From Nocardia transvalensis (GTDB lineage Bacteria > Actinomycetota > Actinomycetes > Mycobacteriales > Mycobacteriaceae), in assembly GCF_015477765.1 (NCBI RefSeq), contig NZ_JADLQQ010000018.1, positions 49,690 through 113,689 on the forward strand: a stretch of DNA of 64,000 bases. Reading direction: 5' to 3'. Below, in pieces: positions 7,786-17,169 of the stretch. The notes under the pieces were generated by a model. That model made no database searches. It was not told the DNA's origin and saw only the letters and a program-made list of their open reading frames with translations. Each line of letters opens with the position of its first letter. The first letter of the stretch is position 1. Position numbers and translations under genes: made by a program.

Positions 7786-8934
7786 GTGGAGACAACGCAA
7801 AGCGCAGACGCGGACGCGCGGCACGACGCTGAGCAGCGTGATCCCCACGGCACGCGTGTCGGGGTCGTTCGCGAGACGAACCCCGACGAGCGCCGCGTCG
7901 CGTTGGTGCCGAAGATCATCCCGACCCTGCTGCGTCAGGGGGTGCAGGTGATCGTCGAGCCGGGGGCCGGATCGGGGGCGCTGATCCCCGACGAGGCCTA
8001 TACCGAGGTGGGTGCCACCCTCGGTGATCCGTGGTCGGCGGAGGTGGTGGTGAAGGTGGCTCCGCCCAACGACGCCGAGATCGCGAAGCTGTCGGCGGGG
8101 CAGACCCTCATCGGCTTCCTGGCGCCGCGCAGTGCCGACAACAAGATCGGCGAGCTGAAGGCCGCCGGGGTGCAAGCCTTTGCGGTGGAGGCGATTCCGC
8201 GCATCTCGCGGGCCCAGGTGATGGACGCACTGTCGTCGCAGGCCAACGTAGCCGGGTACAAGGCGGTGCTGTTGGCGGCCTCGGAGGCGACGCGGTTCTT
8301 CCCGATGCTCACCACCGCGGCGGGCACGGTGAAGCCCGCGACGGTGCTGGTCCTCGGCGTGGGCGTGGCGGGCCTGCAGGCCCTGGCCACCGCCAAGCGG
8401 CTGGGCGCCCGCACCACCGGCTACGACGTGCGGCCGGAGGTGGCCGATCAGGTGCGGTCGGTGGGTGCACAGTGGCTGGATCTGGGCATCGACGCCGCCG
8501 GGGAGGGCGGCTACGCGCGCGAACTCACCGAGGAGGAGAAGGCCACCCAGCAGCAGGCCCTCGAGGATGCGATCAAGGGCTTCGACGTGGTGATCACCAC
8601 GGCGCTGGTGCCCGGGCGGCCCGCGCCGCGACTGGTGACGGCCGCGGCGGTGGAAGGGATGAAGCCCGGCAGCGTCATCGTCGACCTGGCGGGTGAGACC
8701 GGCGGCAACTGCGAGCTGACCGAACCGGGCAAAACCGTTGTCAAGCACGGCGTCACGATCGCCTCACCGCTGAACCTGCCCGCCACCATGCCCGAGCATG
8801 CGAGCGAGCTGTACTCGAAAAATATTGCGGCCCTGCTGGAATTGATGCTGACCGACGGGCGCCTCGAGCCCGACTTCGGCGATCAGGTGCTGGCCGATTC
8901 CTGCGTCACCCGCGAGAAGAAGGTGGATAGCTGA
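7786..8934 (+). CDS. pntAA: NAD(P) transhydrogenase subunit alpha part 1 (PntAA)
   Basis: A 382-residue NAD-binding subunit of the membrane transhydrogenase, which couples hydride transfer between NADH and NADP to proton movement. It contains RVALVPKIIPTL, the RISRAQ-MDALSSQAN loop, the Rossmann motif VLVLGVGVAGLQA and the GYDVRPE segment. The GTG at 7786 follows AAAGGAAG at a good distance. About 23 charged, low-complexity residues precede the conserved domain, longer than usual. The stop overlaps the pntAB start. The three-subunit split form is common in actinobacteria. Confidence 0.95.
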   Translation: METTQSADADARHDAEQRDPHGTRVGVVRETNPDERRVALVPKIIPTLLRQGVQVIVEPGAGSGALIPDEAYTEVGATLGDPWSAEVVVKVAPPNDAEIAKLSAGQTLIGFLAPRSADNKIGELKAAGVQAFAVEAIPRISRAQVMDALSSQANVAGYKAVLLAASEATRFFPMLTTAAGTVKPATVLVLGVGVAGLQALATAKRLGARTTGYDVRPEVADQVRSVGAQWLDLGIDAAGEGGYARELTEEEKATQQQALEDAIKGFDVVITTALVPGRPAPRLVTAAAVEGMKPGSVIVDLAGETGGNCELTEPGKTVVKHGVTIASPLNLPATMPEHASELYSKNIAALLELMLTDGRLEPDFGDQVLADSCVTREKKVDS

Positions 8935-9260
8935 TGTACACCGAACTGCTGGCGAATATCGCGATTCTGGTGCTGTCCGGGTTCGTCGGTTTCGCCGTTA
9001 TCTCGAAGGTGCCCAATACCCTGCACACGCCGCTGATGTCGGGTACGAACGCCATTCACGGCATCGTGGTGCTGGGTGCGCTGGTGGTGCTGGGCCGCAA
9101 CGAGCATCCCTCGGTGGCCGAGCAGATCATCCTGTTCGTCGCCGTGGTGTTCGGAACCCTCAACGTCATCGGCGGTTTCGTCGTGACGGACCGAATGCTG
9201 GGAATGTTCAAGGGGAAGAAGCCCGCCGCGGCCACGCAGGCGGAGAAGGCGGGTAAGTAG
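8934..9260 (+). CDS. pntAB: NAD(P) transhydrogenase subunit alpha part 2 (PntAB)
   Basis: A 108-residue membrane subunit. Three hydrophobic segments are visible: ELLANIAILVLSGFVGFAVI, the GIVVLGALVVLG stretch after TPLMSGTNAIHG, and IILFVAVVFGTLNVIGGFVV. The SGTNAIHGI motif is diagnostic. A Lys/Ala-rich tail ends the protein. The ATG shares its A with the pntAA stop codon, and pntB begins 2 bases after this stop, so the three genes are one operon. Confidence 0.95.
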   Translation: MYTELLANIAILVLSGFVGFAVISKVPNTLHTPLMSGTNAIHGIVVLGALVVLGRNEHPSVAEQIILFVAVVFGTLNVIGGFVVTDRMLGMFKGKKPAAATQAEKAGK

Positions 9261-9262
9261 CC

Positions 9263-10672
9263 GTGGACAATCTGGTCAATATCCTCTACATCATCGCCTT
9301 TTCGCTGTTCATCTACGGCCTGATGGGCCTGACCGGCCCGAAGACAGCGGTGCGGGGCAACTGGATCGCCGCGGCCGGTATGGCGCTCGCGGTGATCGCG
9401 ACCTTCATCTCCATTCGCGACACCTCGAACTGGATCGTCATCGCGGCGGGCCTGATCGTCGGTGTGGCGCTGGGTGTTCCGCCGGCGAAGTTCACCAAGA
9501 TGACCGCGATGCCGCAGCTGGTGGCCGCGTTCAACGGTGTCGGCGGTGGCACGGTGGCGTTGATCTCGCTGTCGGAATTCCTGAACACCCAAGGGTTTTC
9601 CCGGATTCCGGAGCAGCCGAGCGTGCACATCGTGATCGCCTCGCTGTTCGCGGCGATCATCGGATCGGTGTCGTTCTGGGGTTCGCTGATCGCCTTCGGC
9701 AAGCTGCAGGAGATTCTGCCGGGCCGCCCGATCGGTATCGGAAAAGCGCAGCAGCCGTTGAACATTCTGCTGCTCGTCGGCGCCGTCGCCGCCGCGGTGG
9801 TGATCGGACTGGGCGCCGCGAAGGACGGCGTGCCGACCTGGTGGATGGTGCTGGTGCTGGTCCTGGCGGCCGTGCTGGGCCTGATGGTGGTGCTGCCGAT
9901 CGGTGGTGCCGATATGCCGGTGGTCATCTCGCTGCTCAACGCGCTCACCGGATTGTCGGCCGCCGCGGCCGGTCTGGCGCTGAACAACACCGCCATGATC
10001 GTGGCGGGCATGATCGTCGGCGCGTCCGGCACCATCCTGACCAATCTGATGGCCAAGGCGATGAACCGGTCCATTCCGGCGATCGTGGCCGGCGGCTTCG
10101 GTGGCGGGGGAGCGATCGCCGCCACGGGAGGCGAGCAGAAGCAGGCCAAGGCCACCTCGGCCGCCGACGCCGCAATTCAGATGGCCTACGCCAACCAGGT
10201 CATCGTGGTACCCGGCTACGGTATGGCCGTCGCGCAGGCGCAGCACGCGGTCAAGGAGATGGCGACGCTGCTCGAGGCCAAGGGTGTGGAGGTCAAGTAC
10301 GCCATCCATCCGGTGGCCGGTCGCATGCCCGGGCATATGAACGTGCTGCTGGCCGAGGCGGAGGTGCCCTACGACTCGCTCAAGGAAATGGACGAGATCA
10401 ACGGCGAATTCTCCCGCACGGACGTGGCTTTGGTGATCGGCGCCAACGATGTCACCAATCCCGCCGCCCGCGAGGACACCTCGAGCCCCATCTACGGTAT
10501 GCCGGTACTGAATGTGGACCAGGCGAAATCGGTGATCGTGCTGAAGCGTTCGATGAATTCCGGTTTCGCCGGGATCGATAACCCGCTGTTCTATTCCGAT
10601 CACACGTCCATGCTGTTCGGCGATGCCAAGAAGTCGGTCGGCGCGGTGACCGAGGAACTCAAGGCGCTGTAG
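9263..10672 (+). CDS. pntB: NAD(P) transhydrogenase subunit beta (PntB)
   Basis: A 469-residue subunit that binds NADP(H) and forms most of the proton channel. The N-terminal half has about nine hydrophobic segments, including AAFNGVGGGTVALISL. The C-terminal dIII domain has VIVVPGYGMAVAQAQH, HPVAGRMPGHMNVLLAEAEVPYD and the GANDVTNPAA motif of the NADP site, then FYSDHTSMLFGDAKK. Translation starts at GTG 9263, 2 bases after pntAB. All key segments are intact, so the complex is probably functional. Confidence 0.96.
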   Translation: MDNLVNILYIIAFSLFIYGLMGLTGPKTAVRGNWIAAAGMALAVIATFISIRDTSNWIVIAAGLIVGVALGVPPAKFTKMTAMPQLVAAFNGVGGGTVALISLSEFLNTQGFSRIPEQPSVHIVIASLFAAIIGSVSFWGSLIAFGKLQEILPGRPIGIGKAQQPLNILLLVGAVAAAVVIGLGAAKDGVPTWWMVLVLVLAAVLGLMVVLPIGGADMPVVISLLNALTGLSAAAAGLALNNTAMIVAGMIVGASGTILTNLMAKAMNRSIPAIVAGGFGGGGAIAATGGEQKQAKATSAADAAIQMAYANQVIVVPGYGMAVAQAQHAVKEMATLLEAKGVEVKYAIHPVAGRMPGHMNVLLAEAEVPYDSLKEMDEINGEFSRTDVALVIGANDVTNPAAREDTSSPIYGMPVLNVDQAKSVIVLKRSMNSGFAGIDNPLFYSDHTSMLFGDAKKSVGAVTEELKAL

Positions 10673-10681
10673 GGGTTTCGG

Positions 10682-11827
10682 CTAGGCGAACAGGACGCAT
10701 GTAGGCGTCGGGGTATCCAGTGACCCGGCCGGTCCATAGGGCAGGCCGGTCACTGGATCGATGTCCAGCCAGGTGAGTGAGTTCGACTTCTGATTGGCCG
10801 CATACAACCGTCGGCCGTCGGGGCCCAGCCGCAGATCTCGCGGGAACGCGCCCCCGCACGGTGTTGTACCCAGCGGCACCAGGAGTTCACCGAGCACCGC
10901 GAAGGTCGCGATATTGTCGTGGCCGCGGTTGGCCACGTACAGGAAGCGGCCGTCGCGGGAGACCACCGGTGCGGACGGGTAGTTCCGTGCGCCCCCGCCG
11001 ACCGAATCGGCCGGGATCCTCTGTCCCGCCACGAGTTCGCCGCGGTCGGCCTGCCAGCGGCAGACGGTCACCGTGGCATCGAGTTCGTTGGCCAGATACA
11101 CCCGCTGCCCGTCGGGGTGGAAGGCCAGGTGTCGCGGGCCGCTGCCGGCTGCCATCGCCACCTGTGCCTGCCGCATCAATCTGCCCTCGGCCAGCCGGTA
11201 GACATAGACCGAGTCGACGCCCAGGTCGACCGCCAGCACCCAGCGGCCGGACGGGTCGAATACCACCTGGTGGGCATGCGGGCCGGTCTGCCGATCCGGA
11301 TCCGGACCGGTGCCGGTGTGCTGAACGACATCGGTCACGGCGCCCAGCCTGCCGTCCGCGGCCACGGAAAGCACTGTGACACTGCCGGATTCGTAATTCG
11401 CCGTCAGTACCGAGCGGCCGTCCGGTGCGACGGCCAGGTGGGTGGGCCCACTGCCCTGTACCGCAACGGTATTCAGGACGGCAGGGCGAGCCGCTCGCAG
11501 ATCGATCGCGGTGGCCGTTCCGGCGCCCGAGCCTTCGTTCACCGCGTACAGGTGGTTCCTATCCGGCGAGAAGGCGAGGAAGGAAGGGTCGGGCACCTCC
11601 ACGACCTCGTCGATCGCGAGTCGACCGGTCTCGGAATCGACTGTGGCCACGCCGATTCCGCGACCGCCGGAACCGGTGGAGGTGTAGCACCCCACGTAGG
11701 CCCGCGTCCGGGTGGCCGCCCAGGCCGGGGCAGGGTGCAGTATGCCGGTGGCGGCGCCGACCCCTAGCGCGGCGGCCGATCCCACTACCCCGAGGAATTG
11801 CCGCCGTCCCAGCTGACCGTTGTCCAC
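10682..11827 (-). CDS. Tat-exported lactonase family protein (beta-propeller)
   Basis: A 381-residue protein of the 6-phosphogluconolactonase-like (YbhE/Pgl) seven-bladed propeller family. The N-terminus carries a twin-arginine signal (LGRRQFLGVVGSAAALG) with a cleavage-like AWA-A around residue 37. The mature part shows repeated blades such as SFLAFSPDRNHLYAVNE, THLAVAPDGRSVLTANY, RHLAFHPDGQRVYLANE and RDLRLGPDGRRLYAANQ. Export argues against a role in the cytoplasmic pentose phosphate pathway; the substrate is unknown. It is convergent with pntB, 9 bases away. Confidence 0.87.
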   Translation of the reverse strand: MDNGQLGRRQFLGVVGSAAALGVGAATGILHPAPAWAATRTRAYVGCYTSTGSGGRGIGVATVDSETGRLAIDEVVEVPDPSFLAFSPDRNHLYAVNEGSGAGTATAIDLRAARPAVLNTVAVQGSGPTHLAVAPDGRSVLTANYESGSVTVLSVAADGRLGAVTDVVQHTGTGPDPDRQTGPHAHQVVFDPSGRWVLAVDLGVDSVYVYRLAEGRLMRQAQVAMAAGSGPRHLAFHPDGQRVYLANELDATVTVCRWQADRGELVAGQRIPADSVGGGARNYPSAPVVSRDGRFLYVANRGHDNIATFAVLGELLVPLGTTPCGGAFPRDLRLGPDGRRLYAANQKSNSLTWLDIDPVTGLPYGPAGSLDTPTPTCVLFA

Positions 11828-11901
11828 CAGTCTCTCCTTCCGCCCATGGGCCTGTCTCGCGCTCGGTCAGAATGGCGTACATCACACCCACTTCGCAAGG
11901 G

Positions 11902-11926
11902 GCGCAACTCATTTTGCATATTGCGC
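11902..11926. promoter_or_regulatory. Inverted repeat GCGCAA-N13-TTGCGC in the divergent promoter region
   Basis: Arms GCGCAA (11902-11907) and TTGCGC (11921-11926) flank an AT-richer 13 bases within the 204-base gap between the lactonase gene and the gene at 12032. The right arm lies in TTGCGCAA, itself a palindrome that recurs inside the perfect 12-base palindrome at 19330. It may be a regulator site; which regulator is unknown. Confidence 0.35.
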
Positions 11927-12031
11927 AACAGAAGCGGGGTTTTCGGTCTGGATAGTCGATAGCACACGGCACCGAAGATTCGGCGGGGACGCGCTGGGCG
12001 TATTACGCTGGCGGCACGAGAGGGGGCGGAA

Positions 12032-12364
12032 GTGACGCTTCGAGAACGGTTCGATCCTCCCGCGGGGTTCGATGACTCGCTCATCTACGGGACTCCGCAC
12101 GAGACCCCCGACGGAGCCACGATCATCACCGTGACACGGCCCGGCGGTGCCTGGCGACTCGCCCCGCGGCCGCTGGGTATCTTCGTCGTCCACGGTGAGA
12201 ATGTGACGTGGAAACCGGCTGTCGACGAGGGGCGTATTGCCCTGCTGGGGGTGCTGACCGGGTTGCTGGCGGCCGCCTTCACGACACTGGCGATCCTGCG
12301 CCGCCCACCGTGGCCGGATCTGTCGTGCCCCCCGCCGTCGAGGGCTGAGCCGTCACGGCGATAG
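12032..12364 (+). CDS. Hypothetical protein with one membrane segment
   Basis: A 110-residue protein starting at GTG 12032. The first 70 residues are polar (a P-AGFDDSLIYGTPHETPDG segment, then ITVTRPGGAWRLAPRPLGIFVVHGENVTW). A hydrophobic stretch follows at about residues 71-90 (ALLGVLTGLLAAAFTTLAIL), then a short Arg/Pro-rich tail. It looks like a membrane protein anchored near its C-terminus. I recognise no family. It ends 10 bases before the convergent MarR gene. Confidence 0.6.
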   Translation: MTLRERFDPPAGFDDSLIYGTPHETPDGATIITVTRPGGAWRLAPRPLGIFVVHGENVTWKPAVDEGRIALLGVLTGLLAAAFTTLAILRRPPWPDLSCPPPSRAEPSRR

Positions 12365-12374
12365 TCCGGTCGGC

Positions 12375-12887
12375 CTATTTCGTTGTGCGCATGGGTTCCA
12401 GTTCGGGAAGGCATTCGATGAAGTCGTCGACCATGCGGTGATTCAATGCCGCGAGCAGTCGCAGGTCCTCCTGAGGCCACGCCGACAGCGCCCGTCGTAT
12501 GTCGCGGCGGATGACCAGGCGGATGGCCTCGTCCACGTCACGACCGGCCGGTGTCAGCTGAACCCGCTGCGCCCGACGGTCCTGCGGATCGGCGACCCGC
12601 ATGACCAGGCCGGTGCGCTCGAGCCGCTGCACCATCCGGGTCACATGCGGAGCCTCGACGCCGAGCCGGCCCGCCAGCTCGCCCAGCCGCAGCGGCCGCC
12701 CCATATCGGCCAGCACGCGGAGTAACGGAACATTTGCGCGATCCACATCCACCCCCGCCGCGGCGATGGTCAGCCCGTGGCGACGGGCCCTGGTCAGCAC
12801 GTAGGAGATTCGGGTGATCGCCCGCTCCAACTGCACGATGTACTCGTCATCGGGCTCGATCTCAGGGGTTGGCCGGGAGCGCGTCAT
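12375..12887 (-). CDS. MarR family transcriptional regulator
   Basis: A 170-residue winged-helix repressor. The recognition region reads LRLGELAGRLGVEAPHVTRMVQRLERTGLVMRVADPQDRRAQRVQLTPAG, which is the standard MarR wing with the DxRA motif. The following minus-strand MFS gene at 12944-14122 lies upstream of it by 56 bases and in the same direction, so it may be the exporter that this regulator controls; this is inference from position only. Confidence 0.87.
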   Translation of the reverse strand: MTRSRPTPEIEPDDEYIVQLERAITRISYVLTRARRHGLTIAAAGVDVDRANVPLLRVLADMGRPLRLGELAGRLGVEAPHVTRMVQRLERTGLVMRVADPQDRRAQRVQLTPAGRDVDEAIRLVIRRDIRRALSAWPQEDLRLLAALNHRMVDDFIECLPELEPMRTTK

Positions 12888-12943
12888 TCGGACATTCTAC
12901 GGTCGCATTACTTGCAGCAGGTAAGTAACCAGAAGCGTGCTGA

Positions 12944-14122
12944 TCACGAGCGGGTATCGACGATCTTCGCGAACCAGGCGCACAGCAGGACGGCGATCAA
13001 CGGGAAGATCAGGGCCACGGTGAGTGAGGTGGGCTTGGACAGCCAGCCGATCACCGACGGACCCGCCAGGAAGCCCAGATAGCCGAGGCTGAATACCCGC
13101 GACATATCGGTGGCCGCGGTCGCGGTGCCGAGATTGCCTGCGGCGCTGAAGATCTGCGGGATGCCACCGGCCAGGCCCAGGCCGAGCAGGGCCCAGCCGA
13201 GCAGGGTCAGCGGTACCCATGCCGAGGTGATGATCAGCGTCAATCCGGCGGCACCGAGCAATGCGCCCCAACGCACCACGGCCACGGCGCCGAATCGGCC
13301 GCTCACCCGGTCGGCGCCGAATCGGCCGATCGTCATGGTGGTGGAGAACGCGCCGAAGGCCAGTGCGGCGGTGGCCTCGCTGGCGCCGAGGTGTTCGCGC
13401 AGCTGCAGAGCGCTCCAATCGTTGGCGACGCCCTCGGTCATCAACAGTGCGAAGGCGATGGCGGCCAAGGCGAATACTTTGCGCGACACATGAGCTCGCG
13501 GCGTGCGGGGCGAGGCATCCACGGCGGCCGGCACCTCCGAACGTGCCTTGACGTGCGACAGAAACCGGGGTGCACTGACGGCCACCGTCAGCAGCCCGCC
13601 GATCGCCGTCACGACGAACGTGAGGCGGATGTCCCATCCGCTGTGCAGGGCCGCCGCGCCTGCCAGCGATCCCACCAGGCCGCCGCAGGAGAACAGCGCG
13701 TGGAAGGCCCCCATGATCGGTCGGCCGTATGCACGCTCGACCTGTACGGCCTGGGCGTTCATGGACACATCCACGGCTCCGTTGCCGAAACCGTAGGCCA
13801 CAAGCGCAAAGGCCAGCGCTACCGGGCCGGTCGCGAATCCCGGGCCGATCACCGCCAGCGCCAGCCAACTCGCCGCGGCCGCGACCAGGGCGCGGCTGCC
13901 GAACCGGTCGGCCAGCGGCCCAGCCGCCTGCATGCCGATGATGGCGCCCCCCGCCATGAGCAGGATCAGCATGCCCAGGGTCGCATTCGAGACCCCGGTC
14001 CGTTCGGTCACCACCGGGATGTGCACCACCCACATGGCGCTCAAGAACCCGTTGAGGCCGAACACCGCGAACACCGCGGCGCGTGCGATCCGGACCGGTG
14101 GAGCAAGCGTCGGAGCAGTCAT
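12944..14122 (-). CDS. MFS transporter
   Basis: A 392-residue major facilitator protein with 12 predicted hydrophobic helices. Loop motifs GPLADRFGSR (motif A, after TM2) and the second-half equivalent GADRVSGRFGAV are visible. Its overall look is that of the YbjJ-like sugar/drug exporter group; the substrate is unknown. The frame is open far upstream, but the ATG at 14122 (MTAPTLAPPVRIAR) sits just before the first helix and is chosen for that reason. It is divergent from an AraC regulator and precedes a MarR gene. Confidence 0.85.
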   Translation of the reverse strand: MTAPTLAPPVRIARAAVFAVFGLNGFLSAMWVVHIPVVTERTGVSNATLGMLILLMAGGAIIGMQAAGPLADRFGSRALVAAAASWLALAVIGPGFATGPVALAFALVAYGFGNGAVDVSMNAQAVQVERAYGRPIMGAFHALFSCGGLVGSLAGAAALHSGWDIRLTFVVTAIGGLLTVAVSAPRFLSHVKARSEVPAAVDASPRTPRAHVSRKVFALAAIAFALLMTEGVANDWSALQLREHLGASEATAALAFGAFSTTMTIGRFGADRVSGRFGAVAVVRWGALLGAAGLTLIITSAWVPLTLLGWALLGLGLAGGIPQIFSAAGNLGTATAATDMSRVFSLGYLGFLAGPSVIGWLSKPTSLTVALIFPLIAVLLCAWFAKIVDTRS

Positions 14123-14321
14123 TGATCCGACGCTACCGGCCCTTGTCGCCGGTATCTCCCCGTTTTCCTCGCCGGTCACGGCCTCGTCGACGCGACCGGT
14201 CGAGTTCCGAATCCTGTACGGTTCAACCGCTTTCGTCTTCGATTGTATTCCGGGGCACCGACAAGTTCCGGCCCCCGAATCCAGGGTTGAGAAGAATGGG
14301 GGCATCTGCGATTGTCGTGGG

Positions 14322-15329
14322 GTGGACCCGCTGGAAAGCCTGCTCGAGGGGCCGCGGGCGCGCGGCGCATTCGTCATGAGATCGCTGCTGGACCCGCCGT
14401 GGTCGCTGCGGATCCGCGACGAGGCGCCGCTGACGGTGGTCGCTGTGGTGCGCGGGGGCGGCTGGATCGTGCCCGATCCGGGCAGCGGCGTCGGCACGCC
14501 GGTGTCCGGGGAACTGTGCCGGGTGGGATTTCCCGGGACCGGTACGGCCGCGCCACGGCAGCTGCGCGAAGGAGATGTCGCGATCATCCGCGGGCCCGAT
14601 CACTACACGGTCGCCGACGATCCGGCCAGAGAGCCACAGGTGTTCATCAATCCGGGCCAGATCACGACCACGCCCGAGGGCGAGGAACTGTGTGAGCGCT
14701 GGCGTCTCGGCGTTCGCGGCTGGGGACCGAATCCGGATGCGGCCACCCTGCTCGTCACCGGCACCTACGAGCAGGAGGGCGCGGCAAGCCGTCGGTTGCT
14801 GCGGGCATTGCCGCCGATCATCGTGTTGCGCGGGGCCGAATTGGATTCACCCGTCCTGGATCTGCTGGTAGACGAGAGCGCCCGGGACCGCCCGGCGCAG
14901 GGAGCGATGCTGGACCGGCTGCTCGACCTGCTGCTGATCGCCGCGCTGCGGGCATGGTTCGCCCGCGGCGACGCACCCGCCTGGTACCACGCCTACGCCG
15001 ATCCGCTGGTGGGCAAGGCCCTTCGCCTGCTGCAGCACAATCCGGGCCACCCCTGGACGGTGGCCGCGCTGGCCGCCGAGGTCGGGGTGTCCAGGGCCGC
15101 ACTGGCCCGCCGCTTCACCGACCTGGTCGGCGAGCCCCCGATGACCTTCCTCACCGACTGGCGCCTGGCGCTGGCCGCCGACCTGCTCCACGACTCCGAT
15201 GCCACCGTCGAAGCCATCGCCCGCCGCGTCGGCTACGGCAGCGCCTTCGCCCTGAGCGCCGCCTTCAAACGTCGCTACGGCATCAGCCCCCGCGACCACC
15301 GCGGGACCGCGGGGCTTCGCAGTGCCTGA
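14322..15329 (+). CDS. AraC family transcriptional regulator
   Basis: About 335 residues. The N-terminal two thirds form a cupin-like ligand domain typical of AraC_binding proteins (SLRIRDEAPLTVVAVVRGG, LREGDVAIIRGPDHYTVADD). Two helix-turn-helix units fill the C-terminus (WTVAALAAEVGVSRAALARRFTDLVG and ATVEAIARRVGYGSAFALSAAFKRRYGISPRDHR). The GTG at 14322 gives a protein of family length; no strong ribosome site is visible, so the start is uncertain. It is divergent from the MFS gene and may regulate it. Confidence 0.85.
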   Translation: MDPLESLLEGPRARGAFVMRSLLDPPWSLRIRDEAPLTVVAVVRGGGWIVPDPGSGVGTPVSGELCRVGFPGTGTAAPRQLREGDVAIIRGPDHYTVADDPAREPQVFINPGQITTTPEGEELCERWRLGVRGWGPNPDAATLLVTGTYEQEGAASRRLLRALPPIIVLRGAELDSPVLDLLVDESARDRPAQGAMLDRLLDLLLIAALRAWFARGDAPAWYHAYADPLVGKALRLLQHNPGHPWTVAALAAEVGVSRAALARRFTDLVGEPPMTFLTDWRLALAADLLHDSDATVEAIARRVGYGSAFALSAAFKRRYGISPRDHRGTAGLRSA

Positions 15330-15343
15330 CTAAGGTCGTGCGG

Positions 15344-15781
15344 GTGAGGACGCAGCAGGACTATCCGGTGCTCTGGCCGGTGCCGACACGGTGGTCGGAC
15401 AACGATCACTACGGGCACGTCAACAACGTGACCTACTACTCGTACTTCGACACCGCGGTGAACGCCTGGCTGATGGCTGCCACCGGCACCGATATTCGCG
15501 AGTTGCCCGCGATCGGGGTGGTCGCGCAGACCTCCTGTCAGTTCCTGGGCTCGCTGAGTTTTCCCGACAAGCTGCAGGTCGGCTTGCGGATCGCCCGGCT
15601 GGGCCGCTCGAGTATCACCTACGACCTGGCCGTCTTCCGCGAGGACGGCGATGCCCTGGAACTGGCCGCGACCGGCACCTTCGTGCACGTCTACGTCGAC
15701 AACCAAACCCGCAGATCGGTCGAGATCCCGCCCGTGATCCGCAGGGCCGCAGAGGGGTTGGTGGTCGAGCGGGCGGGCTAG
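15344..15781 (+). CDS. Acyl-CoA thioesterase, hotdog fold (4HBT)
   Basis: A 145-residue hotdog thioesterase. The N-terminal TRWSDNDHYGHVNNVTYYSYFDTAVNAW motif, with the catalytic Asp and the HVNN turn, is that of the 4-hydroxybenzoyl-CoA thioesterase family. The GTG at 15344 is 8 bases after AAGG; a second in-frame GTG at 15338 is too close to that site. It ends 1 base before the convergent E2 stop. The substrate cannot be told; its place beside a branched-chain acyl-CoA producing complex may be chance. Confidence 0.85.
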   Translation: MRTQQDYPVLWPVPTRWSDNDHYGHVNNVTYYSYFDTAVNAWLMAATGTDIRELPAIGVVAQTSCQFLGSLSFPDKLQVGLRIARLGRSSITYDLAVFREDGDALELAATGTFVHVYVDNQTRRSVEIPPVIRRAAEGLVVERAG

Positions 15782-15782
15782 G

Positions 15783-17132
15783 CTAGACTCTCCCCAGCAG
15801 CGTCAGCGGGTCCTCCAGCAGCGAGGACACCGTGGCGAGGAACCGGGCCGCCAGTTCGCCGTCGACCATCCGGTGGTCGAAGCTCAGGCCCAGTTCGGTG
15901 ACCCAGCGCACGGCGAGCTCGTCGCGATACACCCACGGCCGCTTGCGAATCGAGCCCAGGCACAGGATCGCGGCCTCCCCGGGATTGACCAGCGGCACCC
16001 CGGTGTCGACGCCGAATACGCCCACATTGCTGATGGTGAACGTGCCGCCGCGCAGATCCGCGGGTGTGGCGGTACCGGCTCGGGCGACCTCGGCCAGCCA
16101 GCTGATCTCCCGGCACAGCTCACGCAGGCTCAGCGACTGGGCCTCCTTGATATTCGGCACCAGCAGTCCGCGCTCGGTGGCCACGGCGATGCCCATGTTC
16201 ACGTAGTGCCGGGTGACGATCTCCTTGTTGTCCTCGTCCCAGAACGAGTTGATGCCCGGGAATTCCGCCATGGCCGCGAGCGTCGCCTTGGCCACCAGCG
16301 CCAAGGGGGTCAGCGACAGACCGGCGAAGGATTCGGTGGCCCGCAGATGGTCCAGCAACTCCATCGACGCGGTGAAATCGGTGGTGACGAACGCGCTGGC
16401 CTGCGGGATGGTCCGGGCGCTGGCCACCATGGCGGCGGCGGTGCGCTTGCGGACCCCGCTGACCGGCGTGCGGGTCTCGCGCGAGGTCGGCGTCGGCCGG
16501 ATGACGCCGCCGTCGGGCCGCATGAGCGGCACCGGCGGTGCGGTCGGCCGCTGCGTCTCGTCCGCATCCTCCTCGGTGCGAATCCGGTTGGACGGCTGTG
16601 ACACCGGGACCGCGTGCCGCACGTCCTCGACGGTGACCGCACCGCCGGGGCCGGACCCGGCGACGAAGCTGATGTCGATACCGAGCTCCCGGGCCAGCTT
16701 GCGCGCGGCCGGGGTGGCCGGGGGACGGCCGGGCATCTGCGGGTAGCCCGGCCTCGGCGAATCGGGTTCCGCCGCAGCGGCTTTCATGGCGGGCCGGGCA
16801 CGCCTGGACGTGCCCTCCTCGTCGGGCCCGTAACCGACCAGCACCGAGTGGCGCTGGGCGGGCTGGTCCGCCGCCGCGGAGGTCTGCACCCGGATCAGCG
16901 GCGCACCCACCGGTATCGTGTCCCCGGGCTGGGCCAGGAGTTCGGTGATCTTCCCGGCGAACGGGCACGGCAACTCCACCTGCGCCTTGGCCGTCTCCAC
17001 TTCGGCAATGGTCTGGTTGAGCTCTACCGTGTCACCCACGGCCACCGACCACGAGACGAGTTCGGCCTCGGTCAGGCCCTCCCCGAGATCGGGCAGCCGA
17101 AACTCCAGCACGTGATTCTGATCTGTCGTCAC
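15783..17132 (-). CDS. bkdC: Dihydrolipoamide acyltransferase, E2 of branched-chain 2-oxoacid dehydrogenase
   Basis: A 449-residue E2 that carries the acyl group on lipoyl-lysine and passes it to CoA. A single lipoyl domain (residues 5-85) has the VETAKAQVELP lysine. A peripheral subunit-binding domain follows (TPAARKLARELGID, then GSGPGGAVTVEDV), and the catalytic domain ends with SFDHRMVDGELAARF containing the active His and Asp. The GTG at 17132 has GGAAG 5 bases upstream, which decides the start. The operon order is E1 alpha, E1 beta, E2, as in mycobacterial bkdABC (Rv2497c-Rv2495c). No E3 gene is nearby. Confidence 0.92.
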   Translation of the reverse strand: MTTDQNHVLEFRLPDLGEGLTEAELVSWSVAVGDTVELNQTIAEVETAKAQVELPCPFAGKITELLAQPGDTIPVGAPLIRVQTSAAADQPAQRHSVLVGYGPDEEGTSRRARPAMKAAAAEPDSPRPGYPQMPGRPPATPAARKLARELGIDISFVAGSGPGGAVTVEDVRHAVPVSQPSNRIRTEEDADETQRPTAPPVPLMRPDGGVIRPTPTSRETRTPVSGVRKRTAAAMVASARTIPQASAFVTTDFTASMELLDHLRATESFAGLSLTPLALVAKATLAAMAEFPGINSFWDEDNKEIVTRHYVNMGIAVATERGLLVPNIKEAQSLSLRELCREISWLAEVARAGTATPADLRGGTFTISNVGVFGVDTGVPLVNPGEAAILCLGSIRKRPWVYRDELAVRWVTELGLSFDHRMVDGELAARFLATVSSLLEDPLTLLGRV

Positions 17133-17169
17133 CGGATCTTCCAACGGGCACCTCTGTCTGAACGGCGGG

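Noticed and set aside
9056..10603. A 515-codon minus-strand frame over pntB
   Set aside because: His/Arg/Asp-rich shadow of a clear membrane protein gene.
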